Shown: positions 1 to 7,609, counted from the first letter of the stretch. The stretch is 11,126 nucleotides of DNA from Prevotellaceae bacterium UBA2757 (GCA_002353215.1 DEJD01000112.1:9227-20352); one strand, 5' to 3'. The notes: generated from the letters alone by a model not told the origin. Program-made: numbers and translations.

Positions 1-1511
1 GTTTTGTTGGGACGCGAACAGAAGGTCTCAATCACATCCTTCACCAGTCGGCGGTTGTACAGGTCGAGTCCGTGGAGAGGTTCGTCGAGTATAAGCAATG
101 CAGGGTCTTTGACAAAGGCACGTGCCAGCAGAACCAGTCGCTGTTCACCGGAGGAGAGTTTCAGGAATGTAGTGTCGGCATGTTCTGCTACTCCGAAAAT
201 GTTCATCCAGAAGAGACAGCGCTGACGTGCTTCCGGCGACTTGGGTTTTACGTATAGTCCGTTCATGTCGCTCTGTCCCGAAGCCACTATGTCGATAGCC
301 GGAATGTCGCGCTGGAATGCTCTGTGCATCTCAGGTGATATATATCCGATGTGTCGTTTTATGTCCCAAATGCTTTCTCCCGAACCGCGTTTATGTCCGA
401 AGAGTGTGATTTGGTTGGCATAAGCCTGGGGATTGTCAGCACATACTATGCTGAGAAGGGTTGACTTACCAGAACCGTTCTCTCCGGATAGAGCCCAGCG
501 TTCACCATTACGGACTGTGAGATTGAGGTCTTTCAGTATGGTGCGAGTGCCGTATCGGATATTCACATTGTTGAATTCGAGGATGTTTCCATCGGTTGAA
601 GGCGGTTCTGACTCGGAAGGCAAATCCAGGATGGCAGCACGTTTTTCGTCGGAGAGCATCTGACTGGGAACAGGCGAAACGGACTGACGGTATTCTGCGA
701 GAGTCTGCTTTGGCATAACCGTCATATCGCGCACCTGATAGACATGAGATATGAAGTTTGGTATGTCGTCGCTCTTCGAGAGTACAAGAATAACGGTGAT
801 ATTTGTCTCGTCTGTCAGAATCTGCAGGAAGTCGTGCAACTGCTGACGGGCTCCTGCATCAAGTCCGATGAAGGGGTTGTCCATGATGAGTACACGAGGA
901 TTGGTCATAAGGGTTTTTGTCATCTGAAACTTACGCAATTCGCCAGAACTCAGCATTATGACATGTTTGTCCTCAAGCAGTTCGAGATGGAACATCTCAT
1001 AGAGGCGACGACGAACTTTCTCCAATTCTTCATGCATAGCCTTGCGGTCTGCATCCTCTTGTGCCAGACGGGCTGCTTCTTCCTCGGCACTCTCGTCGCG
1101 CACCAGGAATTTGTCGAAATTAGTCTTGCGAATTAGTCCTGTTTCAGCAATACGGAAAGACTCGTCGAGCAAGTCTTTCACCAGCGGAGTCTCGTCTATG
1201 TCGTTCTGGTTCCAACGCTGCTGATAGTAGTAGGTACCGTCGGTAGTACCATAGGAATCGCGGAATGTCATATACTTGATATTGTCGCTTACCATCTTTG
1301 CCTTCGAAGGACGGAAATCGTACTTCACATCATTCATAGGCTGAAGCGGATGGGCTCCGGTAAGGATGTCTATCAGCATACTTTTTCCACCGCCATTCGG
1401 ACCAACAATAGCTATGTGTTCACCTGCATTTACTTCGAAATCGATGGGTGTGCGGAATCGGAAAAGGGGATTTCGCGCTACTCCATTGTGTACTTCTATA
1501 ACTTTCTGCAT
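1..1511 (-). CDS. modF: ModF/PhrA-like tandem ABC ATPase (partial, C-terminus beyond window)
   Basis: A cytoplasmic protein with two ABC nucleotide-binding domains and no membrane segment; 503 codons are present and the gene runs off the left edge. NBD1 has Walker A GPNGGGKS (residues 37-44), signature LSSGE (about 187-191) and Walker B ending MDNPF (D211, N212). NBD2 has Walker A GENGSGKST (343-351), signature LSSGEQ (452-457) and Walker B LILDEP with E477. Between the NBD2 Walker A and signature lies TLFGHKRGSGESIWDIK followed by HIGYIS, a stretch I recognise from E. coli ModF (PhrA), the protein encoded beside the molybdate transporter genes. A charged, probably helical insert lies at about 139-170 in NBD1. 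NBD1 lacks the catalytic glutamate (N212) and the H-loop histidine (S245 in the context LVLSKSDD). The ATG at 1511 gives a normal NBD1 lead-in and lies just downstream of a good -7 box. No molybdate transporter genes are visible, so the substrate or partner is unknown; the family call is firm and the molybdenum role is not. Confidence 0.85.
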   Translation of the reverse strand, partial: MQKVIEVHNGVARNPLFRFRTPIDFEVNAGEHIAIVGPNGGGKSMLIDILTGAHPLQPMNDVKYDFRPSKAKMVSDNIKYMTFRDSYGTTDGTYYYQQRWNQNDIDETPLVKDLLDESFRIAETGLIRKTNFDKFLVRDESAEEEAARLAQEDADRKAMHEELEKVRRRLYEMFHLELLEDKHVIMLSSGELRKFQMTKTLMTNPRVLIMDNPFIGLDAGARQQLHDFLQILTDETNITVILVLSKSDDIPNFISHVYQVRDMTVMPKQTLAEYRQSVSPVPSQMLSDEKRAAILDLPSESEPPSTDGNILEFNNVNIRYGTRTILKDLNLTVRNGERWALSGENGSGKSTLLSIVCADNPQAYANQITLFGHKRGSGESIWDIKRHIGYISPEMHRAFQRDIPAIDIVASGQSDMNGLYVKPKSPEARQRCLFWMNIFGVAEHADTTFLKLSSGEQRLVLLARAFVKDPALLILDEPLHGLDLYNRRLVKDVIETFCSRPNK

Positions 1512-1534
1512 ATTTACATTTGTAATTTATGGTG

Positions 1535-1542
1535 CAAAGGTA
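1535..1542 (-). promoter_or_regulatory. Bacteroidetes-type -7 box for the ModF-like gene
   Basis: On the minus strand this reads TACCTTTG, an exact match to the Bacteroides primary sigma factor -7 consensus TAnnTTTG. Transcription would start roughly 6-9 bases further on, leaving a leader of about 15-20 bases before the ATG at 1511. No clear TTTG lies 19-21 bases upstream, so the -33 half is weak or absent. Confidence 0.6.
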
Positions 1543-1565
1543 CGCATCAATTTGTGAAAAATGAG

Positions 1566-1573
1566 TAGCTTTG
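1566..1573 (+). promoter_or_regulatory. Bacteroidetes-type -7 box for the plug-amidase-ygiQ operon
   Basis: TAGCTTTG is an exact match to the -7 consensus TAnnTTTG. It sits 18 bases before the ATG at 1592, giving a very short leader. The expected -33 TTTG at 19-21 bases upstream is not present; the only nearby TTTG (1551-1554) is at 11 bases. This box lies back to back with the minus-strand box at 1535-1542, 23 bases apart. Confidence 0.6.
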
Positions 1574-1591
1574 CAGAAATTTATTGATGTA

Positions 1592-2851
1592 ATGAAAAGG
1601 CAACTCGCATTTTTACTGCTTACATTATTCTGTTTACAACAAACTCAGACCGTTGCTCAAGTAACCACTCCCATTGCAGATAACATAAAGACTCTGCAGG
1701 CAAAGGTGAATGGTGCATGGGGCGAACCGCCTGTACTGCTCTTTGGCGGCAGCAACTGGCTGGAGGTTTCGTTCGACGACCTTCAGCATAATTTTGTGAG
1801 ATATGAATACAACATAATCCATTGTAATGCAGACTGGACAGAGAGCGACCTGATTCAGAATGAATATATGAATGGGTTCAACGGACAGAGAATCGAGGAC
1901 TATGATGTGTCGATGAATACCATGATGGATTATAACCACTATAAGTTTACTATTCCGAATAATGAAGTGCAACTGAAACTGTCGGGCAATTATCGCATTG
2001 ACATAATAAATGATGATAAGGACGACGAACTGGTGGCTCAGGTGTTTTTCTCCGTGCTGGAACCGAAGGTAAGTGTAAATATCAAGGTAAGCGGAAATAC
2101 GGATATAGATACGTGGAATTCGCATCAGCAACTGGATTTTACTGTTAATTATCAGGGCTATAGAGTGCAGACTCCAGCTGAGGATTTCTATCCTGTCATT
2201 ATGCAAAACCACAGATGGGACAATCGTGTCAGCGGTATAAAACCATCATATCTTAGAAACGGAGAATTGGTATATACCCATAATCAGAGTCTTATCTTCG
2301 AAGGCGGAAACGAATACCGCCGTTTTGAGATTCTGGATGAATATGTGCCGACTATGAGGGTGTTCAAAATGACGTATAATGCTCCGTATTATCATGCTAC
2401 TCTTTTTGATGATGCCCAGCGATACAGGTATCTGTTTGATAAAGACCAGAACGGACGCTATTGGATTCGTAACGGCAAAAACGTGAGAAACGAAACGGAA
2501 AGCGACTATTTCTATACTCACTTCAAACTGGTTGTTCCTCCCATTGCAGGAGGTGATGTATATCTGAACGGTGACCTCACCTATGGTTTGCTGACGGAGG
2601 ATAATAAGATGGTTTACAATCCGATTGACCATTGCTACGAGATAGTGAAACCACTGAAACAGGGTTCGTATAATTATCAGTATCTGTTTGTGTATGACGG
2701 AGAAACTGTGGGACAGTCCTTGCAGGCTGAAGGCAGTTTTCATCAGACGGAAAACGAATACTGGGTGTATGTATATCATCGCCCCTTCGGAGAGAGATAC
2801 GACAAACTCGTAGGTTTTCAGAAATATTCATATGTAATTAATTCTAAATGA
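1592..2851 (+). CDS. Type IX secretion system plug-family protein (DUF5103)
   Basis: A 419-residue exported protein with an N-terminal signal peptide (MKRQLAFLLLTLFCLQQ, cleavage probably just after TVAQ or TVA). The N-terminal domain carries the family hallmarks: a PPVLLFGGSNWLEVSFDDL stretch, HCNADW at residues 77-82, then EYMNGF, YDVSMNT, a YNHYKF strand and LSGNYRI. This matches the DUF5103 family, now named the T9SS plug protein after the subunit found bound to the SprA translocon, which it is thought to close on the periplasmic side. The C-terminal region from about residue 319 (GGDVYLNG onward) looks like a beta-sandwich. The reading frame stays open back to a TTG at 1571, but that codon lies inside the -7 box and its extra residues precede a classic signal peptide, so ATG 1592 is preferred. 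The stop codon overlaps the next start (ATGA at 2848-2851), implying translational coupling. Some Bacteroidales without a full T9SS may also carry the family, so T9SS function here is inferred. Confidence 0.85.
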   Translation: MKRQLAFLLLTLFCLQQTQTVAQVTTPIADNIKTLQAKVNGAWGEPPVLLFGGSNWLEVSFDDLQHNFVRYEYNIIHCNADWTESDLIQNEYMNGFNGQRIEDYDVSMNTMMDYNHYKFTIPNNEVQLKLSGNYRIDIINDDKDDELVAQVFFSVLEPKVSVNIKVSGNTDIDTWNSHQQLDFTVNYQGYRVQTPAEDFYPVIMQNHRWDNRVSGIKPSYLRNGELVYTHNQSLIFEGGNEYRRFEILDEYVPTMRVFKMTYNAPYYHATLFDDAQRYRYLFDKDQNGRYWIRNGKNVRNETESDYFYTHFKLVVPPIAGGDVYLNGDLTYGLLTEDNKMVYNPIDHCYEIVKPLKQGSYNYQYLFVYDGETVGQSLQAEGSFHQTENEYWVYVYHRPFGERYDKLVGFQKYSYVINSK

Positions 2852-5664
2852 AACTCAAATTTTTTTCCATATTATATATAATGTGTTGCGCGATGTCGGT
2901 TTCCGCGCAAACACTCCAACAAAAGTTATACGACTGGCTCGAAACCTATCAAAGATGGGATGCAGTAACTAGTCCTCCTACGCTTAAAGATTGTGATATA
3001 GACAGTAAAGAGAAGACTGTAACTGTAGTCTTCGGAGGCGGATTCAAAGAACAGCATTTCACTCCGGTTGTAGTGGATTCTATCTATAGCCGCGTTCGCA
3101 GTTTCCTGCCAGACGAATATAAAAACTACAATCTGTCTCTTATTACCGAAGACCATAAGATAGAGGATCTTGTGCCTAATTTCTTCCGCAAGGGAAATAT
3201 AGACGATTCGCGTCTGTGGAAAGATTCGTACAAAGGCGAACCCTGGGTGAAGAATGCTTCGCGCCCCTACTCTGCCAGCGGCGGTCTCGAGGGTTGCCAT
3301 CTGTCTTTGTGGCAAAGTCATGGCCGCTACTGGAGTGCTAAGAAGAATCAATGGGAATGGCAGCGACCACAACTGTTCTGTACTACCGAAGACCTTTTCA
3401 GCCAGACATTTGTTATTCCGTATATCATTCCTATGCTGCAGAATGCAGGTGCTGTGGTATTCACACCAAGAGACCGCGACTGGCAAAATAACGAAGTAAT
3501 CATCGACAACGATAACCCACAACAATGTGGAACATATTCCGAGACTGTTAAGAACAGGAAAAACGAATGGAAGGTGTCGCCTGTTGCCGGTTTTATAAAA
3601 AACAAAGAAATCTATCAGGCTTGCGATACTCCTTTCTGCAGCGGAACAGCCCGTTATATTACTTCTGTTCATACTGAGAACGAAGTGTCTGTAGCTGAAT
3701 GGACTCCGAACATACCTGAAGCAGGACAGTATGCTGTGTATGTTGCTTATCAGTCGTTCGAAAACAGCGTGCCTGATGCACATTATATCGTTTATCATAA
3801 AGGTGAAAAGACTGAGTTTCATGTAAACCAGCAGATGGGTGGCAGCACATGGGTTTATCTCGGCACATTCGAATTTACTCCAGGCATGCATTCATCCGAT
3901 AAGATTATTCTGACCAATCAGAGTGCCCACAAGGGTGTTGTGTCGGCTGATGCTGTACGTCTCGGGGGCGGCATGAGCAATTTTGCTATTTGTGATACGA
4001 TTAGCGGAATGAACTATCAGAGCAACCTGCCCCGCTGGGCTGAAGCCGCTAAGTATTCTACTATGTGGTATGGTTTTCCGTATAGTGTTCACAGCGAAAA
4101 GTTTGATAATGATGATTATAAGAACGATATAAATTGCCGTAGTGCTGCAATCAATTATCTGTCGGGCGGAAGTGTTTATAATCCAATGCAGGCAGAAGGA
4201 CGACGAGTGCCTCTTGAACTGAATATAGCTTTCCATACCGATGCCGGTTTCCGCCTGAATGAGGAGTTTCTCGGTCCGCTTGCAATATATATGACAGATC
4301 AGAATGAGGGACTTACCGGCGCTGGACTAAACCGTTACGTATCAAGAGATTTGGCAAGTATGCTGCTTACAAATCTGACTACCGACCTTAAGGAATATGG
4401 ATGGCCGGCACGAAAACTATGGAATCGTGATTATGGCGAGGCACGCGAACCGCAGATTCCAGCCTGCATTCTGGAATTGCTGTCGCACCAGAATTTCTAT
4501 GATATCCGTTTGGGATATGACCCGAAGTTTAAGTTTGACATGTGCCGTTCTATCTACAAAACTATTGTGAAGTTTGTAGCAAGGCAACACAGCCGCGACT
4601 ACGTAATCCAACCTCTGCCCGTAAGTCATTTCTCCGTCTCTCTCGACTACACACAACAGGCAGCACACCTGAGTTGGCAACCTGTTAACGACCCTCTCGA
4701 ACCAACTGCCACTCCACAACGATATATCGTTTATACTCGTATCGGTACGATGGATTTCGACAACGGAACAATTGTAAACGGTACTTCGTTCGACATTCCG
4801 CTACAACCCGGATTTGTCTATTCTTTCAAAGTGGCTGCAGTAAACCGCGGCGGCGAGAGTTTTCCGTCAGAAGTACTGGCTGCAGGCATAGCTCCTGAAA
4901 GTCGTGGCACTACCCTTATCGTAAACGGTTTTACTCGTCTTGAGGGACCGCAAAGCATCGATACCGAAACCATGCAGGGATTCGACCTCGACATCGACCC
5001 GGGAGTACAATATGGTAAGTTTGCAGGATTCTGCGGACGCCAGCTGTCTTTCAATAAAGAAAAGGCAGGAAAAACAAGTGAAGAAGGACTCGGAATAAGT
5101 GGTGAAGAATTGGCTGGCAAAGTCATCATGGGTAACACATTCGATTATGCTGTCATACATGGAAGGGCTATCCTTGCAGCAGGTCATTCGTTTGCATCTA
5201 TCAGCGACGCTGCATTCATCAACAGCTTTACCTCTGCGGAAGACATCCTTCGCGAATATCCTTTCTTAGATATATATTATGGCGTGCAGAAGCGTTTCAA
5301 TTCCACCACATCACATCTTATCAGCAAGTATATAGACCTGGGAGGAAGGGCTATCATCAGTGGTGCAAACATTGGTGACTATTCTGTTACAGACAAGTCG
5401 ATTACTACTGTCAAGGGTTGTGGACTGACTTTTGATATATGGCGCGAAATGAACGACAGAAGCTACCCTGTTCCAGTGGTAAATGTGCCACAACCGACAG
5501 GTAATGCCTTCGCAATCCTTCAGTATTCCAATGGTTATGCAGCAGCTGTAGCAAGTGACCGTCAACAGCGCTACATCAAACTGGGATTCCCACTCGAGAG
5601 CATGAAGAACGAATCTCAACTGCAACAACTCGTCACTGCCTTTATGGCATTTCTGAGGAAATAA
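2848..5664 (+). CDS. Secreted amidase-like protein with inserted golvesin-like domain, FnIII domain and unassigned C-terminal domain
   Basis: A 938-residue exported protein with signal peptide MKLKFFSILYIMCCAMSVSA. I read residues about 140-580 as an Amidase_3-like fold (zinc N-acetylmuramoyl-L-alanine amidase). Putative zinc ligands are H158 (in WQSHGRY), E181 (in TTEDLF) and H463 (in FHTDAG), with E543 (in LELLSH) as the candidate catalytic glutamate. TPRDRD at 206-211 resembles the TR-x-x-D element of the fold. Between that element and H463 lies a domain at about 264-375 (ARYITSV to DAVRLGGG) of the golvesin C-terminal-like beta-sandwich type. Residues 592-680 form a fibronectin type III domain (AHLSWQP, YSFKVAAVN). 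Residues about 685-938 (LIVNGF, GNTFDYAVIHG, LGGRAIISG) form a separate Rossmann-like domain I cannot name. Relatives are often labelled golvesin-like or xanthan lyase, which probably misstates the activity. The gene is coupled to the plug gene by a 4-base overlap. No T9SS C-terminal sorting domain is evident. Peptidoglycan amidase activity is an inference. Confidence 0.75.
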   Translation: MKLKFFSILYIMCCAMSVSAQTLQQKLYDWLETYQRWDAVTSPPTLKDCDIDSKEKTVTVVFGGGFKEQHFTPVVVDSIYSRVRSFLPDEYKNYNLSLITEDHKIEDLVPNFFRKGNIDDSRLWKDSYKGEPWVKNASRPYSASGGLEGCHLSLWQSHGRYWSAKKNQWEWQRPQLFCTTEDLFSQTFVIPYIIPMLQNAGAVVFTPRDRDWQNNEVIIDNDNPQQCGTYSETVKNRKNEWKVSPVAGFIKNKEIYQACDTPFCSGTARYITSVHTENEVSVAEWTPNIPEAGQYAVYVAYQSFENSVPDAHYIVYHKGEKTEFHVNQQMGGSTWVYLGTFEFTPGMHSSDKIILTNQSAHKGVVSADAVRLGGGMSNFAICDTISGMNYQSNLPRWAEAAKYSTMWYGFPYSVHSEKFDNDDYKNDINCRSAAINYLSGGSVYNPMQAEGRRVPLELNIAFHTDAGFRLNEEFLGPLAIYMTDQNEGLTGAGLNRYVSRDLASMLLTNLTTDLKEYGWPARKLWNRDYGEAREPQIPACILELLSHQNFYDIRLGYDPKFKFDMCRSIYKTIVKFVARQHSRDYVIQPLPVSHFSVSLDYTQQAAHLSWQPVNDPLEPTATPQRYIVYTRIGTMDFDNGTIVNGTSFDIPLQPGFVYSFKVAAVNRGGESFPSEVLAAGIAPESRGTTLIVNGFTRLEGPQSIDTETMQGFDLDIDPGVQYGKFAGFCGRQLSFNKEKAGKTSEEGLGISGEELAGKVIMGNTFDYAVIHGRAILAAGHSFASISDAAFINSFTSAEDILREYPFLDIYYGVQKRFNSTTSHLISKYIDLGGRAIISGANIGDYSVTDKSITTVKGCGLTFDIWREMNDRSYPVPVVNVPQPTGNAFAILQYSNGYAAAVASDRQQRYIKLGFPLESMKNESQLQQLVTAFMAFLRK

Positions 5665-5670
5665 TAAAAA

Positions 5671-7542
5671 TTGAAACTTAAAACCAGAAACTTGAAACCG
5701 GATTTAAATAAATTTCTACCGACGACAAAGAAAGAGTGCGAACTGCGAGGCTGGGACCAGTTGGACGTAATCCTTTTCTCGGGTGATGCCTATGTGGATC
5801 ATCCTTCGTTTGGTGCTGCAGTAATCGGAAGGGTGCTTGAGGCAGAGGGCCTGCGTGTAGCTATCGTTCCTCAGCCAGACTGGCACGGCGATTACCGCGA
5901 TTTCAAGAAACTGGGACGCCCACGACTTTTCTTTGGTATCTCACCTGGTTGCATGGATTCGATGGTGAATAAATATACTGCCAACAAACGCCTTCGTAGC
6001 GAGGATGCTTATTCGCCAGACGGACGCATGGGACTACGTCCTGACTATCCGACGATTGTATATACACAGATTCTGAAACAGCTCTTCCCCGATGTGCCTG
6101 TGTTAATAGGTGGAATCGAAGCTTCTCTGCGTCGTCTCACCCACTATGATTATTGGCAGGACAAACTCCTTCCGTCTATCCTCTACACGTCTGGAGCCGA
6201 CCTGCTCACATACGGTATGGGGGAGAAAACCAACACCTCAATAGCCCGTCTGCTTATGGAACAGGACTGCGAAATCGATGTCCGTCTGTTCCGTAATCTG
6301 ATGATGCGTCATCCGCAGCAACAGACTGTGATGATTATGTCGGAAAAGGAAATTCCACGAGGCATCCGTCCCGACGATATCGTTTTGCATAGTCATGAGG
6401 AATGTCTTCGGAACAAACGTGCTCAGGCAGAGAATTTCCGTCATATAGAAGAGGAATCAAACAAATATAATGCTCAGCGAATACTGCAGCAGATAGGTGA
6501 CCAGTGGATAGTTGTAAATCCACCATATCAGCCTATGAGTCAGAATGAACTCGACCGTTCGTTCGACCTCCCTTACACACGTCTTCCCCACCCTAAATAT
6601 AAGGGAAAACGCATTCCTGCATACGAGATGATAAAGCATAGTGTTACGCTTCATCGCGGGTGCTTTGGCGGTTGTGCTTTCTGCACCATCTCTGCTCATC
6701 AGGGAAAATTCATCACTTCTCGCAGCAAGGAAAGCATTCTTCGTGAGGTGGAACAAATCACACAGATGGAGGATTTCAAAGGGTATCTCTCCGATCTTGG
6801 CGGTCCCTCGGCAAATATGTATGCTATGCATGGTAAAGACTTGAATATCTGTCATAAGTGCAAGCGTCCTTCATGTATTCATCCGCAGATATGCAAAAAC
6901 TTGAATACAGACCATTCTGGACTTCTCGACATATACCATGCAGTAGATGCAATTCAAGCCGTTAAGAAGAGTTTCATAGGTAGTGGAGTGCGCTATGACC
7001 TTCTGCTTCACGACACAGGAAATGAGAAGACGAATGCAGCAAACAGACGTTATACCGAGGAACTCATCACCCGTCACGTAAGCGGTCGTTTAAAGGTTGC
7101 ACCGGAACATACTTCCGATAGGGTTTTGCAGCAGATGCGAAAACCTCCTTTCAAACTATTCTACGACTTCAAACGCATCTTCGACGAGACTTGTCGCCGT
7201 AACGGACTCCGTCAGCAGATTATACCTTATTTCATATCCAGTCACCCGGGCAGTACTGCTGAGGATATGGCAGAACTGGCTATAATCACCAAGGGACTCG
7301 ATTTTCATTTGGAACAAGTACAGGATTTCACTCCCACGCCTATGACGGTAGCTACTGAGACCTGGTACACAGGACTGCATCCCTACACCCTCGAACCGGT
7401 TTATTCTGCAAAGAGTCAGCGCGACAAACTTGCTCAGCGCCAGTTCTTCTTCTGGTATAAAAAAGAGGAGCATCAGCGAATTATCGCTGAGCTCCGTCGT
7501 ATTGGTCGTCCCGACCTGATTAAGAAACTGTTTGGAAAATAA
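5671..7542 (+). CDS. ygiQ: YgiQ-family (UPF0313) radical SAM protein
   Basis: A 623-residue cytoplasmic iron-sulfur protein. The N-terminal region has the highly conserved family block LPTTKKE, ELRGWDQLDVILFSGDAYVD and FGAAVIGR. The radical SAM cluster-binding motif is CFGGCAFC at residues 331-338 (C331, C335, C338). A second cysteine set, C394, C397, C402 and C408 in the context ICHKCKRPSCIHPQIC, could bind a further metal or cluster. The later segment with KVAPEH, PYFISSHPG and EQVQDFTPTPMT is typical of the family. The biochemical function of YgiQ is not established. The start must be non-AUG: two in-frame stops (5662-5667) and one AAA codon precede TTG 5671, a second TTG lies at 5692, and the first in-frame ATG falls about 94 residues in, past conserved sequence. 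GAGGA at 5655-5659 is a plausible ribosome-binding site, 11 bases before TTG 5671. Probably the last gene of the operon, ending at the hairpin at 7546. Confidence 0.93.
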   Translation: MKLKTRNLKPDLNKFLPTTKKECELRGWDQLDVILFSGDAYVDHPSFGAAVIGRVLEAEGLRVAIVPQPDWHGDYRDFKKLGRPRLFFGISPGCMDSMVNKYTANKRLRSEDAYSPDGRMGLRPDYPTIVYTQILKQLFPDVPVLIGGIEASLRRLTHYDYWQDKLLPSILYTSGADLLTYGMGEKTNTSIARLLMEQDCEIDVRLFRNLMMRHPQQQTVMIMSEKEIPRGIRPDDIVLHSHEECLRNKRAQAENFRHIEEESNKYNAQRILQQIGDQWIVVNPPYQPMSQNELDRSFDLPYTRLPHPKYKGKRIPAYEMIKHSVTLHRGCFGGCAFCTISAHQGKFITSRSKESILREVEQITQMEDFKGYLSDLGGPSANMYAMHGKDLNICHKCKRPSCIHPQICKNLNTDHSGLLDIYHAVDAIQAVKKSFIGSGVRYDLLLHDTGNEKTNAANRRYTEELITRHVSGRLKVAPEHTSDRVLQQMRKPPFKLFYDFKRIFDETCRRNGLRQQIIPYFISSHPGSTAEDMAELAIITKGLDFHLEQVQDFTPTPMTVATETWYTGLHPYTLEPVYSAKSQRDKLAQRQFFFWYKKEEHQRIIAELRRIGRPDLIKKLFGK

Positions 7543-7545
7543 TAA

Positions 7546-7576
7546 CCCTCGAAAACATTCATCACGCTTTCGAGGG
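7546..7576. terminator. Bidirectional hairpin terminator between ygiQ and htrA
   Basis: A perfect 9-bp stem, CCCTCGAAA (7546-7554) pairing with TTTCGAGGG (7568-7576), encloses a 13-base loop. It begins 3 bases after the ygiQ stop and is followed on the plus strand by the T-rich stretch at 7580-7590. On the minus strand it lies 33 bases past the htrA stop and is followed by TTATTATTTT. It therefore suits both convergent genes. Confidence 0.8.
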
Positions 7577-7609
7577 ACATTTCTTTTATTCAAATCCGTT
7601 AACTGCAAA

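Noticed and set aside
744..1136. A 130-codon open frame on the plus strand
   Set aside because: It is antisense to the ModF-like gene and covers its NBD1 signature and Walker B region; the translation is not recognisable.
1592..1660. Possible lipoprotein signal in the plug protein (Cys in LLLTLFC)
   Set aside because: The residue before Cys is Phe, which does not fit the lipobox requirement for a small residue. A signal peptidase I type signal is more likely. The same reasoning excludes lipoprotein status for the amidase-like protein (MCC) and GH35 (FFC).
1634..2212. A 192-codon open frame on the minus strand opposite the plug gene
   Set aside because: The plus strand carries the conserved plug-family sequence here, and the minus-strand frame has no promoter or recognisable domain.
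2926..3891. A 321-codon open frame on the minus strand
   Set aside because: It lies wholly antisense to the amidase-like gene, whose frame has a signal peptide and recognisable domain motifs. The antisense translation shows no family motif and low-complexity hydrophobic composition, as expected of a shadow frame.
5662..5694. The amidase-like gene and ygiQ as one gene broken by stop codons
   Set aside because: They share a frame, but one product is exported and the other is a cytoplasmic radical SAM enzyme, and each is complete by family length. Adjacent separate genes explain this better.
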